Source: Ramlibacter sp. Leaf400 (GTDB taxonomy: Bacteria > Pseudomonadota > Gammaproteobacteria > Burkholderiales > Burkholderiaceae_C). From it: a stretch of DNA of 64,000 nt. Shown piece by piece: positions 44,475 to 53,461 of the stretch. The position numbers and the translations under genes were made by a program. The notes beneath the pieces were generated by a model. That model did not search any database. It saw nothing but the letters and a program-made list of their open reading frames with translations, and was not told the origin of the DNA. The stretch is from NCBI RefSeq assembly GCF_001424545.1, contig NZ_LMQL01000009.1, forward strand, positions 310,001 to 374,000, given 5' to 3'. Position 1 is the stretch's first letter. Every line of letters begins with the position of its first letter.

Positions 44475-45456
44475 CGTTCGCGAACTTCACCAGCTCGGCG
44501 TACTTGGCCGTGTCCTCGCGCATGATGCGGGCGAGGTCTTCCTTGCCCGTGCCGGGGACGGAACCGCCCTCCTCCAGCCGGCGGCGGATCGCCGGGTCCG
44601 TCAGGCCGGACTGCAGTGCCTCGCGCAGGGCCTGGACGATGGGGGCCGGCAGGTCCTTGGGGCCTGCGAGCGCGAACCAGCCGGTGAGCTCGTAGCCCTT
44701 GAGCTGCGGATGCTCGCCCAGCGCCGGCACCTGCGGCAGCGTGGGAAAGCGCTTCGCGGAAGTGATGCCCAGAGGAACGATGCGCCCGCTCTGGATGAAG
44801 GGCGCCGCGGCGGTGGGCGACATGATCGCGAAGTCCAGCGTGCCGCCGACCAGGTCGCTGGTGAGCGGGGCCGTGCCGCGGTAGGGGATGTGGGTCAGGA
44901 AGATGCCGGCGCGCTGCTTGACCAGCTCGCCCGCGAAATGCAGGGTCGAACCCACGCCGGAGTTGCCGTAGCTGTACTTGCCCGGACTGCGCTTGACCAG
45001 CGCGATGAACTCGTCGAGGTTCTTGACGCCCGCCCTGGGCGCGGCCACCAGCAGCACGGGCGCGGTGGCGATCAGGCCCACCGGCGTCAGGTCCTTCTGC
45101 GGGCTGTAGCGCTGCGCGGGGTTCACCAGCGCCGTGGCGGCCATCTCGTTGCTGGAGCCGGCCAGCAGCGTGTAGCCGTCGGCCGGGCTGCTCACCGCGC
45201 GCTGCGCCGCGACCACGCCGGCCGCACCGGCCAGGTTCTCCACCACGACGGTCGCGCCCAGCTTCGCCGAGAGGATGTCCGCCGCGACGCGCGCGGCCAT
45301 GTCCACCGAACCGCCCGGCGCGTAGCCCACCAGCAGCTTGATCGGCTTGGCCGGGTATCTGGCCTGCGCGAAGGCGGGGACGGCGAAGGCGGCGGCCGTC
45401 GCGCCCAGGGCGCCCAGCACGGCACGGCGCGAAACAGGAGAAGGATGGCGGTTCAT
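44464..45456 (-). CDS. Bug/TctC family periplasmic substrate-binding protein
   Basis: A 330-residue exported protein; the N-terminal SRRAVLGALGATAAAFA could be a Tat signal (twin arginine) and cleavage follows AFAQA. Bug motifs are KLLVGYAPGGSVDMAARVAA and IPYRGTAPLTSDLVGGTLD. It lies 30 bp downstream of the M20 amidohydrolase gene on the same strand, so the pair probably handles one N-acyl or amide-type substrate. A 14-base repeat duplicates its last codons. Confidence 0.88.
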   Translation of the reverse strand: MNRHPSPVSRRAVLGALGATAAAFAVPAFAQARYPAKPIKLLVGYAPGGSVDMAARVAADILSAKLGATVVVENLAGAAGVVAAQRAVSSPADGYTLLAGSSNEMAATALVNPAQRYSPQKDLTPVGLIATAPVLLVAAPRAGVKNLDEFIALVKRSPGKYSYGNSGVGSTLHFAGELVKQRAGIFLTHIPYRGTAPLTSDLVGGTLDFAIMSPTAAAPFIQSGRIVPLGITSAKRFPTLPQVPALGEHPQLKGYELTGWFALAGPKDLPAPIVQALREALQSGLTDPAIRRRLEEGGSVPGTGKEDLARIMREDTAKYAELVKFANVRE

Positions 45457-45486
45457 GGCGACTCGAGTGCAGGAGGTGGGAAGGGG

Positions 45487-46704
45487 TCAGCCTTGCGGCG
45501 ACAGGAAGCGCCGCACCAGCTGCACCCAGTAGCTGGCCGCGATCGGCAGGATCGCGTCGTTGAAGTCGTAGCCGGGGTTGTGGACCATGCAGCCGCCGGT
45601 GCGGTGGTGCTCGCCCTCGCCGTTGCCCACGATCAGGTAGCTGCCCGGGCAGCGCTCGAGCATGAAGGAGAAGTCCTCGCTGCCGGTGAGCGGCGCCAGC
45701 GGCGGCAGCAGGCCGTCCTCGCCCAGCCAGTCGAGCGCGACCTGCCGCGCGAACCGCGTGGGCTCCTCGTCGTTGACCAGCGCGGGGTAGCGCCAGTGGT
45801 AGTCCACCTCCGCGCCGACGCCCAGCGTCGCGGCCTGGGCCTGCACCAGCTGCGTGATGCGCTCGCGCAGCATGGCGCGGATCTCCGGCCGGTAGGCGCG
45901 CACCGTCAGGCGCATCAGCACGCTGCCCGGGATCACGTTGGGCGCATCGCCGCCGTGGATGGCGCCGACCGAGACGACCGCCATCTCGCGCGGGTCCACG
46001 TTGCGCGACACGATGGTCTGCAGCGCCACGATGATGTGCGCGGCCGCCACCACCGGGTCGGCCGCCAGGTGCGGCGCGGAGCCGTGACCGCCGCGCCCGG
46101 TCACTGTCACGGTGACGGAGTCGGACGAGGCCATGAACGGGCCTTCCTTGAAGCCGAACTTGCCCGCCGGGAACCCGGGCATGTTGTGCAGCGCGAAGAC
46201 CTCGTCGCAGGGGAAGCGGTCGAACAGGCCCTCCTCCACCATGCGGCGGCCGCCGCCCAGGCCTTCCTCGGCCGGCTGGAAGATGAGGTTGAGCGTGCCG
46301 TCGAAGCTGCGCTCCCTGGCGATGACGCGCGCGGCCGCCAGCAGGATGCTGGTGTGGCCGTCATGGCCGCAGGCGTGCATCTTCCCCGGCACCTTGCTGG
46401 CGTAGGGCAGGCCCGTGGTCTCGTGGATCGGCAGCGCGTCCATGTCGGCGCGGATGCCCAGGCGCCGCGTGCCCTGGCCCAGCCGCAGCGTGGCCACGAC
46501 GCCGGTGCCGGCCAGCCCGCGGTGCACCTCGTAGCCCCACTCGGCCAGGCGCGCCGCCACCAGCTCGCTGGTGACGTGCTCCTCGTAGGCCAGCTCGGGA
46601 TGGGAATGGATCTGGTGCCGCAGCGAGACCATCTCGGGGGCGACCTCGCGCACGGCGGGCAGCACTTTTTCGACGGCGGCGGCGTTTTCGAACGTGTACG
46701 ACAT
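45487..46704 (-). CDS. M20 family amidohydrolase (hippurate hydrolase-like)
   Basis: A 405-residue M20D metallopeptidase-family enzyme. Metal-site motifs are IRADMDALPI (near 83-92), ACGHDGHTS (near 110-118), PAEEGLGGG (near 143-151) and the C-terminal GSEDFSFM (near 345-352). The family hydrolyses N-acyl amino acids (hippurate, acetyl-amino acids). The ATG at 46704 follows AAGGAAA and gives MSYTFENAAAVEK; an 11-codon longer frame lacks such a site. It heads an operon with the Bug gene and is divergent from a LysR gene 107 bp away. Confidence 0.9.
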   Translation of the reverse strand: MSYTFENAAAVEKVLPAVREVAPEMVSLRHQIHSHPELAYEEHVTSELVAARLAEWGYEVHRGLAGTGVVATLRLGQGTRRLGIRADMDALPIHETTGLPYASKVPGKMHACGHDGHTSILLAAARVIARERSFDGTLNLIFQPAEEGLGGGRRMVEEGLFDRFPCDEVFALHNMPGFPAGKFGFKEGPFMASSDSVTVTVTGRGGHGSAPHLAADPVVAAAHIIVALQTIVSRNVDPREMAVVSVGAIHGGDAPNVIPGSVLMRLTVRAYRPEIRAMLRERITQLVQAQAATLGVGAEVDYHWRYPALVNDEEPTRFARQVALDWLGEDGLLPPLAPLTGSEDFSFMLERCPGSYLIVGNGEGEHHRTGGCMVHNPGYDFNDAILPIAASYWVQLVRRFLSPQG

Positions 46705-46794
46705 GGCGGGTTTCCTTGGGGGCAAGTCTAGGAACACTGCGCCTGCCGGGGTAGACAGGCCCTGCCGTCCATCGGCGGGCAGCGCCTGTCGCTG

Positions 46795-46805
46795 CCGATA
46801 ATCGG
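46795..46805. promoter_or_regulatory. Short palindrome in divergent LysR/M20 promoter
   Basis: CCGAT-A-ATCGG sits 6 bases before the LysR start and 91 bases from the M20 start. A second inverted repeat, GCCTG...CAGGC, spans 46741-46760. Either may be an autoregulatory site; both are weak. Confidence 0.3.
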
Positions 46806-46811
46806 TCGGCC

Positions 46812-47810
46812 ATGAAGCTCCACCAGCTGCGCTACCTCGCCGCCGTCGCGTCGGAAGGCGGCATCCGCGCGGCCGGGCGCTCGCTGGGCGTCACCCAGGC
46901 CACGGTCACGCAGGGCCTGCGCGAACTGGAGGCCCATGCGCGCGTCGCGCTCTTCACGCGCCACGGCGGCGGGATCGCCTTCACGCCCGCCGGGCTGGAG
47001 CTGCTCGAGCATGCGCAGCGCGTGCTGGCCCAGCTGCGCCAGGCCGAGGACACGCTCACGCGCCACCGCGACGCCGGGGCCGGCCAGCGCCTGGCCCTGG
47101 GCATCACGCCCTGGGTGGCGCAGACGCTGCTGCCGCGCGTGCTGCCGCCGTTCCGGGAAGAACTGCCGCACGTGCAGCTGGAGATGTTCGACGGCCTGTC
47201 CGCGCTCAGCTATCCCAAGCTTCGCGAGGGCAGCCTGGACCTGATGATCGGCCGCATCGGCCCCGAGGAAGCCATGCAGGGCCTGCAGGCGCAGCCGCTG
47301 TTCCGCTACGACATGACGGTGGTGGCGCGCCGCGGCCACCCCCGGGCCGGCGCACAGTCGATGGCCGAGCTGCTGCAGGACGACTGGGTGCTCAACTTCA
47401 CGCCCGGCGAAAGCACCAGCCTCCTGGACAACCTCTTCGGCCAGCACGGCCTGCAGGCACCCGTGCACCGCATCCAGCTCGCGCACTCGGCCTCGCTGAT
47501 GCTGGGCCTGGTGCGCAAGACCGACATGCTCACCTTCTGCCCCTGGCCGCTGGTGGAGACCGACGCGCTGCGCCACACGCTGGTCACGCTGCAGCTGCGC
47601 GAGCGCTTCCGCAGCAACGTCGTGGGCATCGTGCGCCGGGTGCAGGAGGCGCCCTCGCATGCAGCGGCGCGGTTCATCGCCCACTTCCTCGGCCAGCTGC
47701 CGACCTGGCTGGACTCGGACGATCCGGAGCTGCGCCGGGTGCTGCATTCGGTGGACCTCATCGAAGGGGCCGATCCACCAGCGTCCGGGCCATCTGGCCC
47801 ACCGTCCTGA
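46812..47810 (+). CDS. LysR family transcriptional regulator
   Basis: A 332-residue LysR regulator with winged helix at 1-60 (HQLRYLAAVASEGGIRAAGR, TQATVTQGLRELE) and effector domain at 90-300. The C-terminal extension after 305 (EGADPPASGPSGPPS) is low-complexity and lies in a 53-base antisense overlap with the MocR gene. It is divergent from the M20-Bug operon, the likely target. Confidence 0.86.
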   Translation: MKLHQLRYLAAVASEGGIRAAGRSLGVTQATVTQGLRELEAHARVALFTRHGGGIAFTPAGLELLEHAQRVLAQLRQAEDTLTRHRDAGAGQRLALGITPWVAQTLLPRVLPPFREELPHVQLEMFDGLSALSYPKLREGSLDLMIGRIGPEEAMQGLQAQPLFRYDMTVVARRGHPRAGAQSMAELLQDDWVLNFTPGESTSLLDNLFGQHGLQAPVHRIQLAHSASLMLGLVRKTDMLTFCPWPLVETDALRHTLVTLQLRERFRSNVVGIVRRVQEAPSHAAARFIAHFLGQLPTWLDSDDPELRRVLHSVDLIEGADPPASGPSGPPS

Positions 47811-49182
47811 GGGCCGCCTCCACCCGCGGGTTGTCCGGGTGCCCGTAGTTGATGCGCAGGTGGTGCGAGAAGCGGCGGTCGGCCGAAAACAGGTGCCCCG
47901 GGGCGATGCTGATGTCGTGCGAGAGGCAGAGCCGGTGCAGTTCGAGAGCGTCGACGGCTGCCGGCAGTTCGACCCACACGAAGTACCCGCCTTCCGGTTG
48001 CGTGGCCCTGGTGCCGGGCGGAAAGCATTTGGTGATCGCGCGCAACACCACCCGCCTCTGCTCCGCCAGGGCCTGCCGCAGCTGGCGCAGGTGCCGGTCG
48101 TAGCCGCCGTGCCTCAGGTACTCGGAGAGCCCTTCCTGCGAGGGCACGGATGCGGCCAGGGAGCTCATCAGCTTTCGCTTGGCCACGGCGGTGGCGAATC
48201 TTCCCGCGGCCGCCCACCCGACCCGGTACCCCGGGGCCAGCGTCTTGGAGAACGAGCTGCAGTGCATCACCAGGCCCTGGCGGTCCCAGGCCTTGGCCGG
48301 CCGCGGCTTGTGCGTGCCGAAGTACAGCTCGCCGTAGACGTCGTCCTCGATGAGAGGGACCTCGTGCCGCGCCAGCAGGGCCACGAGTTCCTGCTTGCTC
48401 GCGTCGGGCATGAGGCTGCCCAGCGGGTTCTGGAAGTTCGGCATCAGCCAGCAGGCCTTCACCGGATGCCGCTCCAGCACGGCGGCCAAGGAGGGCACGT
48501 CCACCCCGGTGCGGGGATGGGTGGCGACTTCCACGGCGCGCAGGTTCAGGCGCTCCAGCGCCTGCAGGGCGGCGTAGAAGGTCGGTGACTCCACCGCCAC
48601 CAGGTCGCCCGGACCCGTCACCGTCTCCAGGCAGAGGTTCAGGGCCTCCATCGCGCCGTTGGTGATGATGATCTCCTGGGCATCGACGCCGCAGCCCATG
48701 GCCAGGTAGCGCAGGCCGATCTGCCGGCGCAGGGTGGCGCTGCCGGGCGACAGGTCCTCCACCGTGCGCCAGGGGTCCAGGCCGCGCGCCGCCTTGCCCA
48801 GCGCCAGCGCGAGCTTGGGCAGGGGAAACAGCGTGGGGCTGGGAAAGGCCGACCCCAGCGGCACCAGCGCGCGATCGCGCGCGTGGCCGAGCACCTGGAA
48901 GACGAGTTCCGAGACTTCGACCTGGCGCTCTTCGGAGGCGGGTTGCGAAGGCGCCGGTTCGCCCTGCTTCGGGCTGACGTGGCTGACGAAATAGCCCGAG
49001 CGCGGCCGGGCCTCGACCAGCCCGCGCGCCTCCAGCAGGTAGTAGGCCTCGAACACCGTGGCCGGGCTGACCCCGCGGCTCCGGCTGGTGTCGCGCACCG
49101 AAGGAAGCCGGTCGCCCGGCTGCAGCCCGCCGCTGGCGATGGATTCGGCGATGTCGTGTGCCAGGGCTTCGTAGCGCTTCAT
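47758..49182 (-). CDS. MocR family GntR/aminotransferase-like regulator
   Basis: A 474-residue MocR-type regulator. The GntR winged helix is at 1-70 (GDRLPSVRDTSRSRGVSPATV). An aminotransferase-like domain covers about 100-470 with the PLP lysine in SSFSKTLAPGYRVGW (near 302), NFQNPLGSLMP (near 254) and EDDVYGELYF (near 280). It binds PLP and, usually, an amino-acid-related ligand to control a nearby gene. Its 3' end overlaps the LysR gene by 53 bases in antisense. The likely target is unclear: the divergent cytochrome operon starts 178 bp away. Confidence 0.88.
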   Translation of the reverse strand: MKRYEALAHDIAESIASGGLQPGDRLPSVRDTSRSRGVSPATVFEAYYLLEARGLVEARPRSGYFVSHVSPKQGEPAPSQPASEERQVEVSELVFQVLGHARDRALVPLGSAFPSPTLFPLPKLALALGKAARGLDPWRTVEDLSPGSATLRRQIGLRYLAMGCGVDAQEIIITNGAMEALNLCLETVTGPGDLVAVESPTFYAALQALERLNLRAVEVATHPRTGVDVPSLAAVLERHPVKACWLMPNFQNPLGSLMPDASKQELVALLARHEVPLIEDDVYGELYFGTHKPRPAKAWDRQGLVMHCSSFSKTLAPGYRVGWAAAGRFATAVAKRKLMSSLAASVPSQEGLSEYLRHGGYDRHLRQLRQALAEQRRVVLRAITKCFPPGTRATQPEGGYFVWVELPAAVDALELHRLCLSHDISIAPGHLFSADRRFSHHLRINYGHPDNPRVEAALRTVGQMARTLVDRPLR

Positions 49183-49359
49183 GGTTCTTCCCCGGGGGTC
49201 GATCTGATCCGGTGACCCTCAGGGGCTCGCGCAACTGTACTGATTCGGCGCGTTTCGCTGCGGATGCCCCTGTAGCAGGCCATCTGATACGGCTTTTTTT
49301 GACGATTTTGAGTCTTCAACCGGAGCAGGTCCGCTGGCAAAGTGCAGGCGAGGTGCTGT

Positions 49360-49548
49360 ATGAGACTGCTTGCTTATTTCCGGATGGTGCTTTGGGCGAT
49401 GCTGGGTATCCGGGGCCGCTCGGCGGCCGCGGATGACTTCTCGGGCGTCAAGCCCCTGGCGCTGGTCGCCACCTTCCTGTTCCTGCTGTTGGTCCTGGGG
49501 CTGGGCCTCTGGGGGCTGGCGACGTTCGCCGTCAGCACCCTGCAGTGA
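49360..49548 (+). CDS. DUF2970-like small membrane protein
   Basis: A 62-residue protein MRLLAYFRMVLWAMLGIRG... with a basic amphipathic N-terminus and one transmembrane segment (about 35-57, LALVATFLFLLLVLGLGLWG). Size and the VLWAMLGIRGRSAA-type element match the DUF2970 family found in betaproteobacteria near respiratory genes. The ATG at 49360 has GAGGTG upstream and is preferred over an ATG 18 bases earlier. A diheme cytochrome gene begins 14 bp after its stop, so it is probably the first gene of a three-gene operon. Confidence 0.72.
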   Translation: MRLLAYFRMVLWAMLGIRGRSAAADDFSGVKPLALVATFLFLLLVLGLGLWGLATFAVSTLQ

Positions 49549-49562
49549 GCGAGGGATCGCGG

Positions 49563-50288
49563 ATGTCGCTTCGAAGAAGCTTGCGCGGCTTCGCGCTGGC
49601 CGCCCTGGCCAGCCTGCCGCCGGCCTGGGCGGAGGACGCGCCCCGCCCGCCCGGTGCGGGCCCCCGCGTCGAGAACACCATGGCGCAGCGCATGCAGGCC
49701 TGCGTGGTCTGCCACGGCAAGGAAGGCCGCGCGACCAACCAGGGCTACTTCCCCCGCATCGCCGGCAAGCCGGCGGACTATCTCTACCACCAGCTCCAGA
49801 ACTTCAAGTCGGGCCTGCGCCGCTACGAGGCCATGAACCACCTGGTGCAGCACATGTCGGACGACTACCTGCGCGCCATCGCGAAGCACTTCTCCGAGCT
49901 GGACCTGCCCTACCCGCCGGCGCAGCCGCCGACGCTGACGCCCGAGCAGACGCGCGTGGCCGAGACCCTGGTGTTCAAGGGCGCCCCTGAACGCCAGGTT
50001 CCGGCCTGCGTCTCCTGCCACGGCGCGCAGATGGCCGGGCGGCTGCCCGCAATGCCGGGCTTGCTCACCCTGCCCGCCGACTACCTGGTGGCGCAGTTCG
50101 GTGCGTGGCGCACCGGCCAGCGAAAGGCAAAAGCGCCCGACTGCATGGCCGAGGTGGCGAGTCGCCTGGCACCGGAGGAGATCAGCATCGTCTCCCGCTG
50201 GCTCTCGGCCCAGACACTGCCAGCGGGCGTGAAGCCCGCGCCTGCCTCCGGAGCAGACCTGCCCGTCCGTTGCGGGAGCGGTGAATGA
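49563..50288 (+). CDS. Diheme cytochrome c4-like protein
   Basis: A 241-residue exported protein with a signal peptide (about 1-22, ends AWA). Two heme-binding motifs, CVVCH (near 47-51) and CVSCH (near 153-157), lie in two similar halves, as in cytochrome c4. Candidate axial methionines are in MNHLVQHM and QMAGRLPAMPG. It carries electrons in the periplasm. The ATG at 49563 follows GAGGG; a GTG 18 bases upstream is less likely. It overlaps the next cytochrome gene by ATGA. Confidence 0.88.
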   Translation: MSLRRSLRGFALAALASLPPAWAEDAPRPPGAGPRVENTMAQRMQACVVCHGKEGRATNQGYFPRIAGKPADYLYHQLQNFKSGLRRYEAMNHLVQHMSDDYLRAIAKHFSELDLPYPPAQPPTLTPEQTRVAETLVFKGAPERQVPACVSCHGAQMAGRLPAMPGLLTLPADYLVAQFGAWRTGQRKAKAPDCMAEVASRLAPEEISIVSRWLSAQTLPAGVKPAPASGADLPVRCGSGE

Positions 50289-51571
50289 CGAACACGCTGA
50301 CCGCACGCCCGCGCCGGACCCGGTGGCTCGCCGTCGTCGCTGCGCTGCTCCTGCTGCTGGCCGCCCTGGTGGCCTGGCTCAACGTCGCGGCCGAGGAGCC
50401 GCTGGAGCCGGCCGGCGCCCCGGTGAACGCCACGGGTGCCCTCATCGAACGGGGCGCCTACCTGGCGCGGGCCGGCAACTGCATGGGCTGCCACACGACC
50501 GCGGGCGGCGCCGAATTCGCCGGCGGCCGCGGCATCGAGACGCCCTTCGGCAGGGTGTTCGCATCGAACATCACGCCGGACGCCACGACGGGCATCGGCT
50601 CGTGGTCGGCCGCCGAGTTCTGGCGGGCGATGCACCACGGCCGCTCCAGGGACGGCCGCCTGCTGTACCCCGCCTTCCCCTACCCGAGCTTCACCTCCGT
50701 GACGCGCGAGGACTCGGACGCCCTTCACGCGTACCTGCGAAGCGTCGCCCCGGTCCAGCAGGAGAACAAGCCGCACGCGCTCGCATTCCCATTCAACACC
50801 CAGGCCGCGCTCGTCGTGTGGCGTGCGCTTTTCTTCCGGCCCGAGGAGTTCGTCGCGCAGCAGAACCAGACCGCCCAATGGAACCGGGGCAGGTACCTGG
50901 TCCAGGGCCTGGGCCATTGCGCGGCCTGCCACTCGACCCGCAACGTGATGGGCGGCACGGGCCTGAACGCCGAATTCGCCGGCGGCCTGATGCCCGATGG
51001 GGCCTGGTACGCGCCCTCGCTCGCCAGCCCGGGCGAAGCCGGTGTGCAGGGCTGGTCCCGCGAGCAGGTCGTCAAGCTGCTGAAGGACGGCGCTTCGGCC
51101 CACGCCACCGCCTCCGGCCCCATGGCCGAGGTTGTCTCCAGCAGCACGCAGCACCTGGCGGACGAAGACCTCGACGCCATGGCGGAGTACCTCGGCTCCC
51201 TTCCCGTGCGTGAGGGCGGACCGAAAGGCGGCGCGCGGGCATCGGCCGAGGTGCTGGCACGCGGCGGAAAGCTGTACGAGCAGCACTGCGCCTCGTGCCA
51301 CGGTGCGAATGGCGAAGGAGCCCCTTCGATCTATCCGGCGCTGGCAGGCAACCGCGCGGTGGTCCTGGACGCTCACCACAACCTGGTGCAGGTCATCCGC
51401 AACGGCGGGTTCGCGCCCAGCACCGCCGGCAACCCGCAGCCCTTCGGGATGCCGCCGTTTGTCCAGGTCCTGGGCGACGACGACATCGCCGCCGTGACCA
51501 CCTTCGTGCGGCAGTCCTGGGGCAACTCGGCTTCAGCGGTCTCGCCCTTCGACGTCTACCGCATCAAGTGA
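50285..51571 (+). CDS. Triheme cytochrome c (AdhB/gluconate dehydrogenase cytochrome subunit-like)
   Basis: A 428-residue protein with an N-terminal membrane anchor (about 12-36) and three heme motifs: CMGCH (near 66), CAACH (near 214) and CASCH (near 338). Three-heme subunits of this size accompany membrane alcohol, sorbitol or gluconate dehydrogenases and pass electrons to quinone or cytochrome oxidase. No dehydrogenase subunit is adjacent; only the diheme cytochrome precedes it. Its partner is therefore unknown. ATGA overlap with the diheme gene indicates coupling. Confidence 0.88.
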   Translation: MTNTLTARPRRTRWLAVVAALLLLLAALVAWLNVAAEEPLEPAGAPVNATGALIERGAYLARAGNCMGCHTTAGGAEFAGGRGIETPFGRVFASNITPDATTGIGSWSAAEFWRAMHHGRSRDGRLLYPAFPYPSFTSVTREDSDALHAYLRSVAPVQQENKPHALAFPFNTQAALVVWRALFFRPEEFVAQQNQTAQWNRGRYLVQGLGHCAACHSTRNVMGGTGLNAEFAGGLMPDGAWYAPSLASPGEAGVQGWSREQVVKLLKDGASAHATASGPMAEVVSSSTQHLADEDLDAMAEYLGSLPVREGGPKGGARASAEVLARGGKLYEQHCASCHGANGEGAPSIYPALAGNRAVVLDAHHNLVQVIRNGGFAPSTAGNPQPFGMPPFVQVLGDDDIAAVTTFVRQSWGNSASAVSPFDVYRIK

Positions 51572-51572
51572 T

Positions 51573-51596
51573 CCGCCGGGACCGCCACGCCGGCGG
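51573..51596. terminator. Hairpin between convergent genes
   Basis: CCGCCGG and CCGGCGG form a 7-bp stem with a 10-base loop just after the cytochrome stop and before the stop of the convergent lipoprotein gene. There is no T-tract; the bidirectional terminator call is inference from position. Confidence 0.4.
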
Positions 51597-51605
51597 CAGT
51601 GGGCC

Positions 51606-52178
51606 TCACCGCCCCGCCGCATCCGCCAGCGGTAGTTGCCTCATGCCAGCCGGCGCGTTGGGGAAATCGCGCAGCGCCGCTTCCAGCAGCAACACCGCGC
51701 GGGCGCCCGCGCCGCTGGCCTGCGACTGGAAGACCACCTGCCCGCTGGACAGGTCGCGCATCAGGACGTCCACGCGCTGCGAACCCTGCGCGGCATAACC
51801 GCCGAGCGGAAAGCCCAGCCCGATGCCGATGCCGCCACCCCGGCCGCCGCCGCCGATGCCCACGCCCACCGAGGAGCCCCAGCCCGGCCCGGCCACCATC
51901 TCCTGGGTGGCGGCGAGCTGCACGGACAGGCGCGGGGCGGCGTCGTCGCGCCGCAGCCCGGTGCGGGCCAGCAGCGCATCGGCCGCCGCCTCCAGCTGGT
52001 CCTGGCCGGGCTGGCCGGCCTGCAACGGCAGCCGCTCGAAGCGGTAGGTGGTTCCGGGCGGCAGCTGGGGCTGGCCGGTGAAGACCTGCACCGTCGCCTG
52101 CGGCGGCGTGCTGACGCAGGCCACGAGGAGCGCGGCCCCGGACAGGGCCAGCACGAGGCGATGTCGCAACGGGCTCAT
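51606..52178 (-). CDS. DUF4136-like lipoprotein
   Basis: A 190-residue protein; the signal ends in LLVACVS, a lipobox with Cys 21. The mature part follows the DUF4136 plan: TYRFERLPLQ, then a Gly-rich stretch GWGSSVGVGIGGGGRGGGIG, RVDVLMRDLSSGQVVFQSQA and a C-terminal ALRDFPNAP. DUF4136 lipoproteins are outer-membrane proteins of unknown function. No obvious operon partner is adjacent. Confidence 0.82.
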   Translation of the reverse strand: MSPLRHRLVLALSGAALLVACVSTPPQATVQVFTGQPQLPPGTTYRFERLPLQAGQPGQDQLEAAADALLARTGLRRDDAAPRLSVQLAATQEMVAGPGWGSSVGVGIGGGGRGGGIGIGLGFPLGGYAAQGSQRVDVLMRDLSSGQVVFQSQASGAGARAVLLLEAALRDFPNAPAGMRQLPLADAAGR

Positions 52179-52274
52179 GGCCGCATGGTCCCGCCGGGCC
52201 GGCGGGCGCGGTGTAGGACCGCAGCCGCTGCGTTCGAGAGGGCCCGGCTGACCCGGAACCCCGGCCCCTGCCCT

Positions 52275-53444
52275 TCAGTGGCCTGTCAGCTGCCGGATGA
52301 ACGGAGCGAGTTCCGCCTTCTGCTCCAGCCCGAAGCCCGGCGCATCGCTGGGTCGCACCTTGGCGTTGCGGATCTCGCACTCCTTGGAGTAGCCGCCGAA
52401 AGGCTGGAACACGCCGGGGTAGGCCTCGCACGCGCCCAGCCCCAGCCCGACCACCGCGTGCAGGTTGATCAGGTGGCCGCCGTGCGGCACCGCCTGCCGG
52501 CGGTCGAACCCGTGCGACTCCAGCACCTGGATCATCCGGGCGTATTCCGTGATGCCGTAGCTCAGGCCGCCGTCCATCTGGAAGATGTCGCGCCGGGGGC
52601 GCATGCCGCCGAAGCGCACCAGGTTCAGCGTGTCGATCGCGGAGAACAGGTTCTCGCCGGTGGCCACGGCGCCGCCGTAGGCCTCGATCACCTCGCGATT
52701 GAGCTGGTAGTCCAGCGGATCGCCGATCTCCTCGAACCAGCGCAGGTCCAGCGGCTGGAGTTCCTTCGCATAGGCCAGCGCCGTCGGCAGGTCGAAGCGG
52801 CCGTTGGCGTCCACCATCAGGTGGGCGCCGCCGCCGGCGACCTGCAGGGCCTGCTCGACGCGCTTCATGTCCTCGGCCAGCGGAGCGCCGCCGATCTTCA
52901 TCTTGAAGCTCTCGAACCCCATCTCGCGGTAGCGCAGGAACTCGTCGCGCAGGGTCTGGCCGGTGCCGGGGGCGTAGTAGTAGCCCCCGCCCGTGTAGAC
53001 CTCCACCGGCGTGGCCACCGGCTCGCGCCCGAAGGCGCGGGCGATGGTGGCGTACGCAGGCTCGTCCGCCAGCTTGGCGTTGAGGTCCCAGATGGCGTGT
53101 TCGATCGCCGCGGCGGCGCCGGCGCGGTCGCCGTGCCCGCCGGGCTTCTCGTTGCGCATGATCGTGGCCAGCACCTGGGCCGCGTCGAAGCGCTCGCCGC
53201 CCTCGGCCAGCAGCGAAGCGGGCGGCGCCGACAGCAGCCGCGGGATCATGCGGTCGCGGATGATGCCGCTCTGGGCGAAGCGGCCGATCGAGTTGAAGCC
53301 CAGTCCGACGACGGGCCTGCCGCCACGGACCACGTCCGTGACGACGGCCACCAGCGAGACGGTGTGCTCCGAGAAATTGACGACGGCGTTGGCGACGCCG
53401 CCTTCGAGCTGGACCGCCAGCTCGCGGACTTCGGTGATGCGCAT
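52275..53444 (-). CDS. Tartrate dehydratase-like enolase superfamily protein (TarD paralogue)
   Basis: A 389-residue mandelate-racemase-subgroup protein that aligns without gaps with the TarD at 4010-5176 across its active site: NEKPGGHGDR (K100), K181/K183 (KMKIGG), D212 (VDANGRF), E238/E239 (WFEEIGDP), E264 (ATGENLF) and H321 (VPHGGHL) are all in the same positions. All catalytic residues are kept, but several pocket neighbours differ (FAQSG for YGQGK, TGGGYYYAPG for AAGGYYYPGQ), so it may dehydrate a different sugar diacid. It is the second gene after a Bug gene (17-bp gap) under a divergent UTRA-type GntR. The ATG at 53444 has GGCAACTCCC upstream, a weak ribosome site. Confidence 0.8.
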   Translation of the reverse strand: MRITEVRELAVQLEGGVANAVVNFSEHTVSLVAVVTDVVRGGRPVVGLGFNSIGRFAQSGIIRDRMIPRLLSAPPASLLAEGGERFDAAQVLATIMRNEKPGGHGDRAGAAAAIEHAIWDLNAKLADEPAYATIARAFGREPVATPVEVYTGGGYYYAPGTGQTLRDEFLRYREMGFESFKMKIGGAPLAEDMKRVEQALQVAGGGAHLMVDANGRFDLPTALAYAKELQPLDLRWFEEIGDPLDYQLNREVIEAYGGAVATGENLFSAIDTLNLVRFGGMRPRRDIFQMDGGLSYGITEYARMIQVLESHGFDRRQAVPHGGHLINLHAVVGLGLGACEAYPGVFQPFGGYSKECEIRNAKVRPSDAPGFGLEQKAELAPFIRQLTGH

Positions 53445-53461
53445 GGGAGTTGCCGCCTCGT

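Noticed and set aside
43930..46731. Long plus-strand open frame across the Bug and M20 genes
   Set aside because: Antisense shadow; the minus-strand M20 and Bug proteins are fully conserved.
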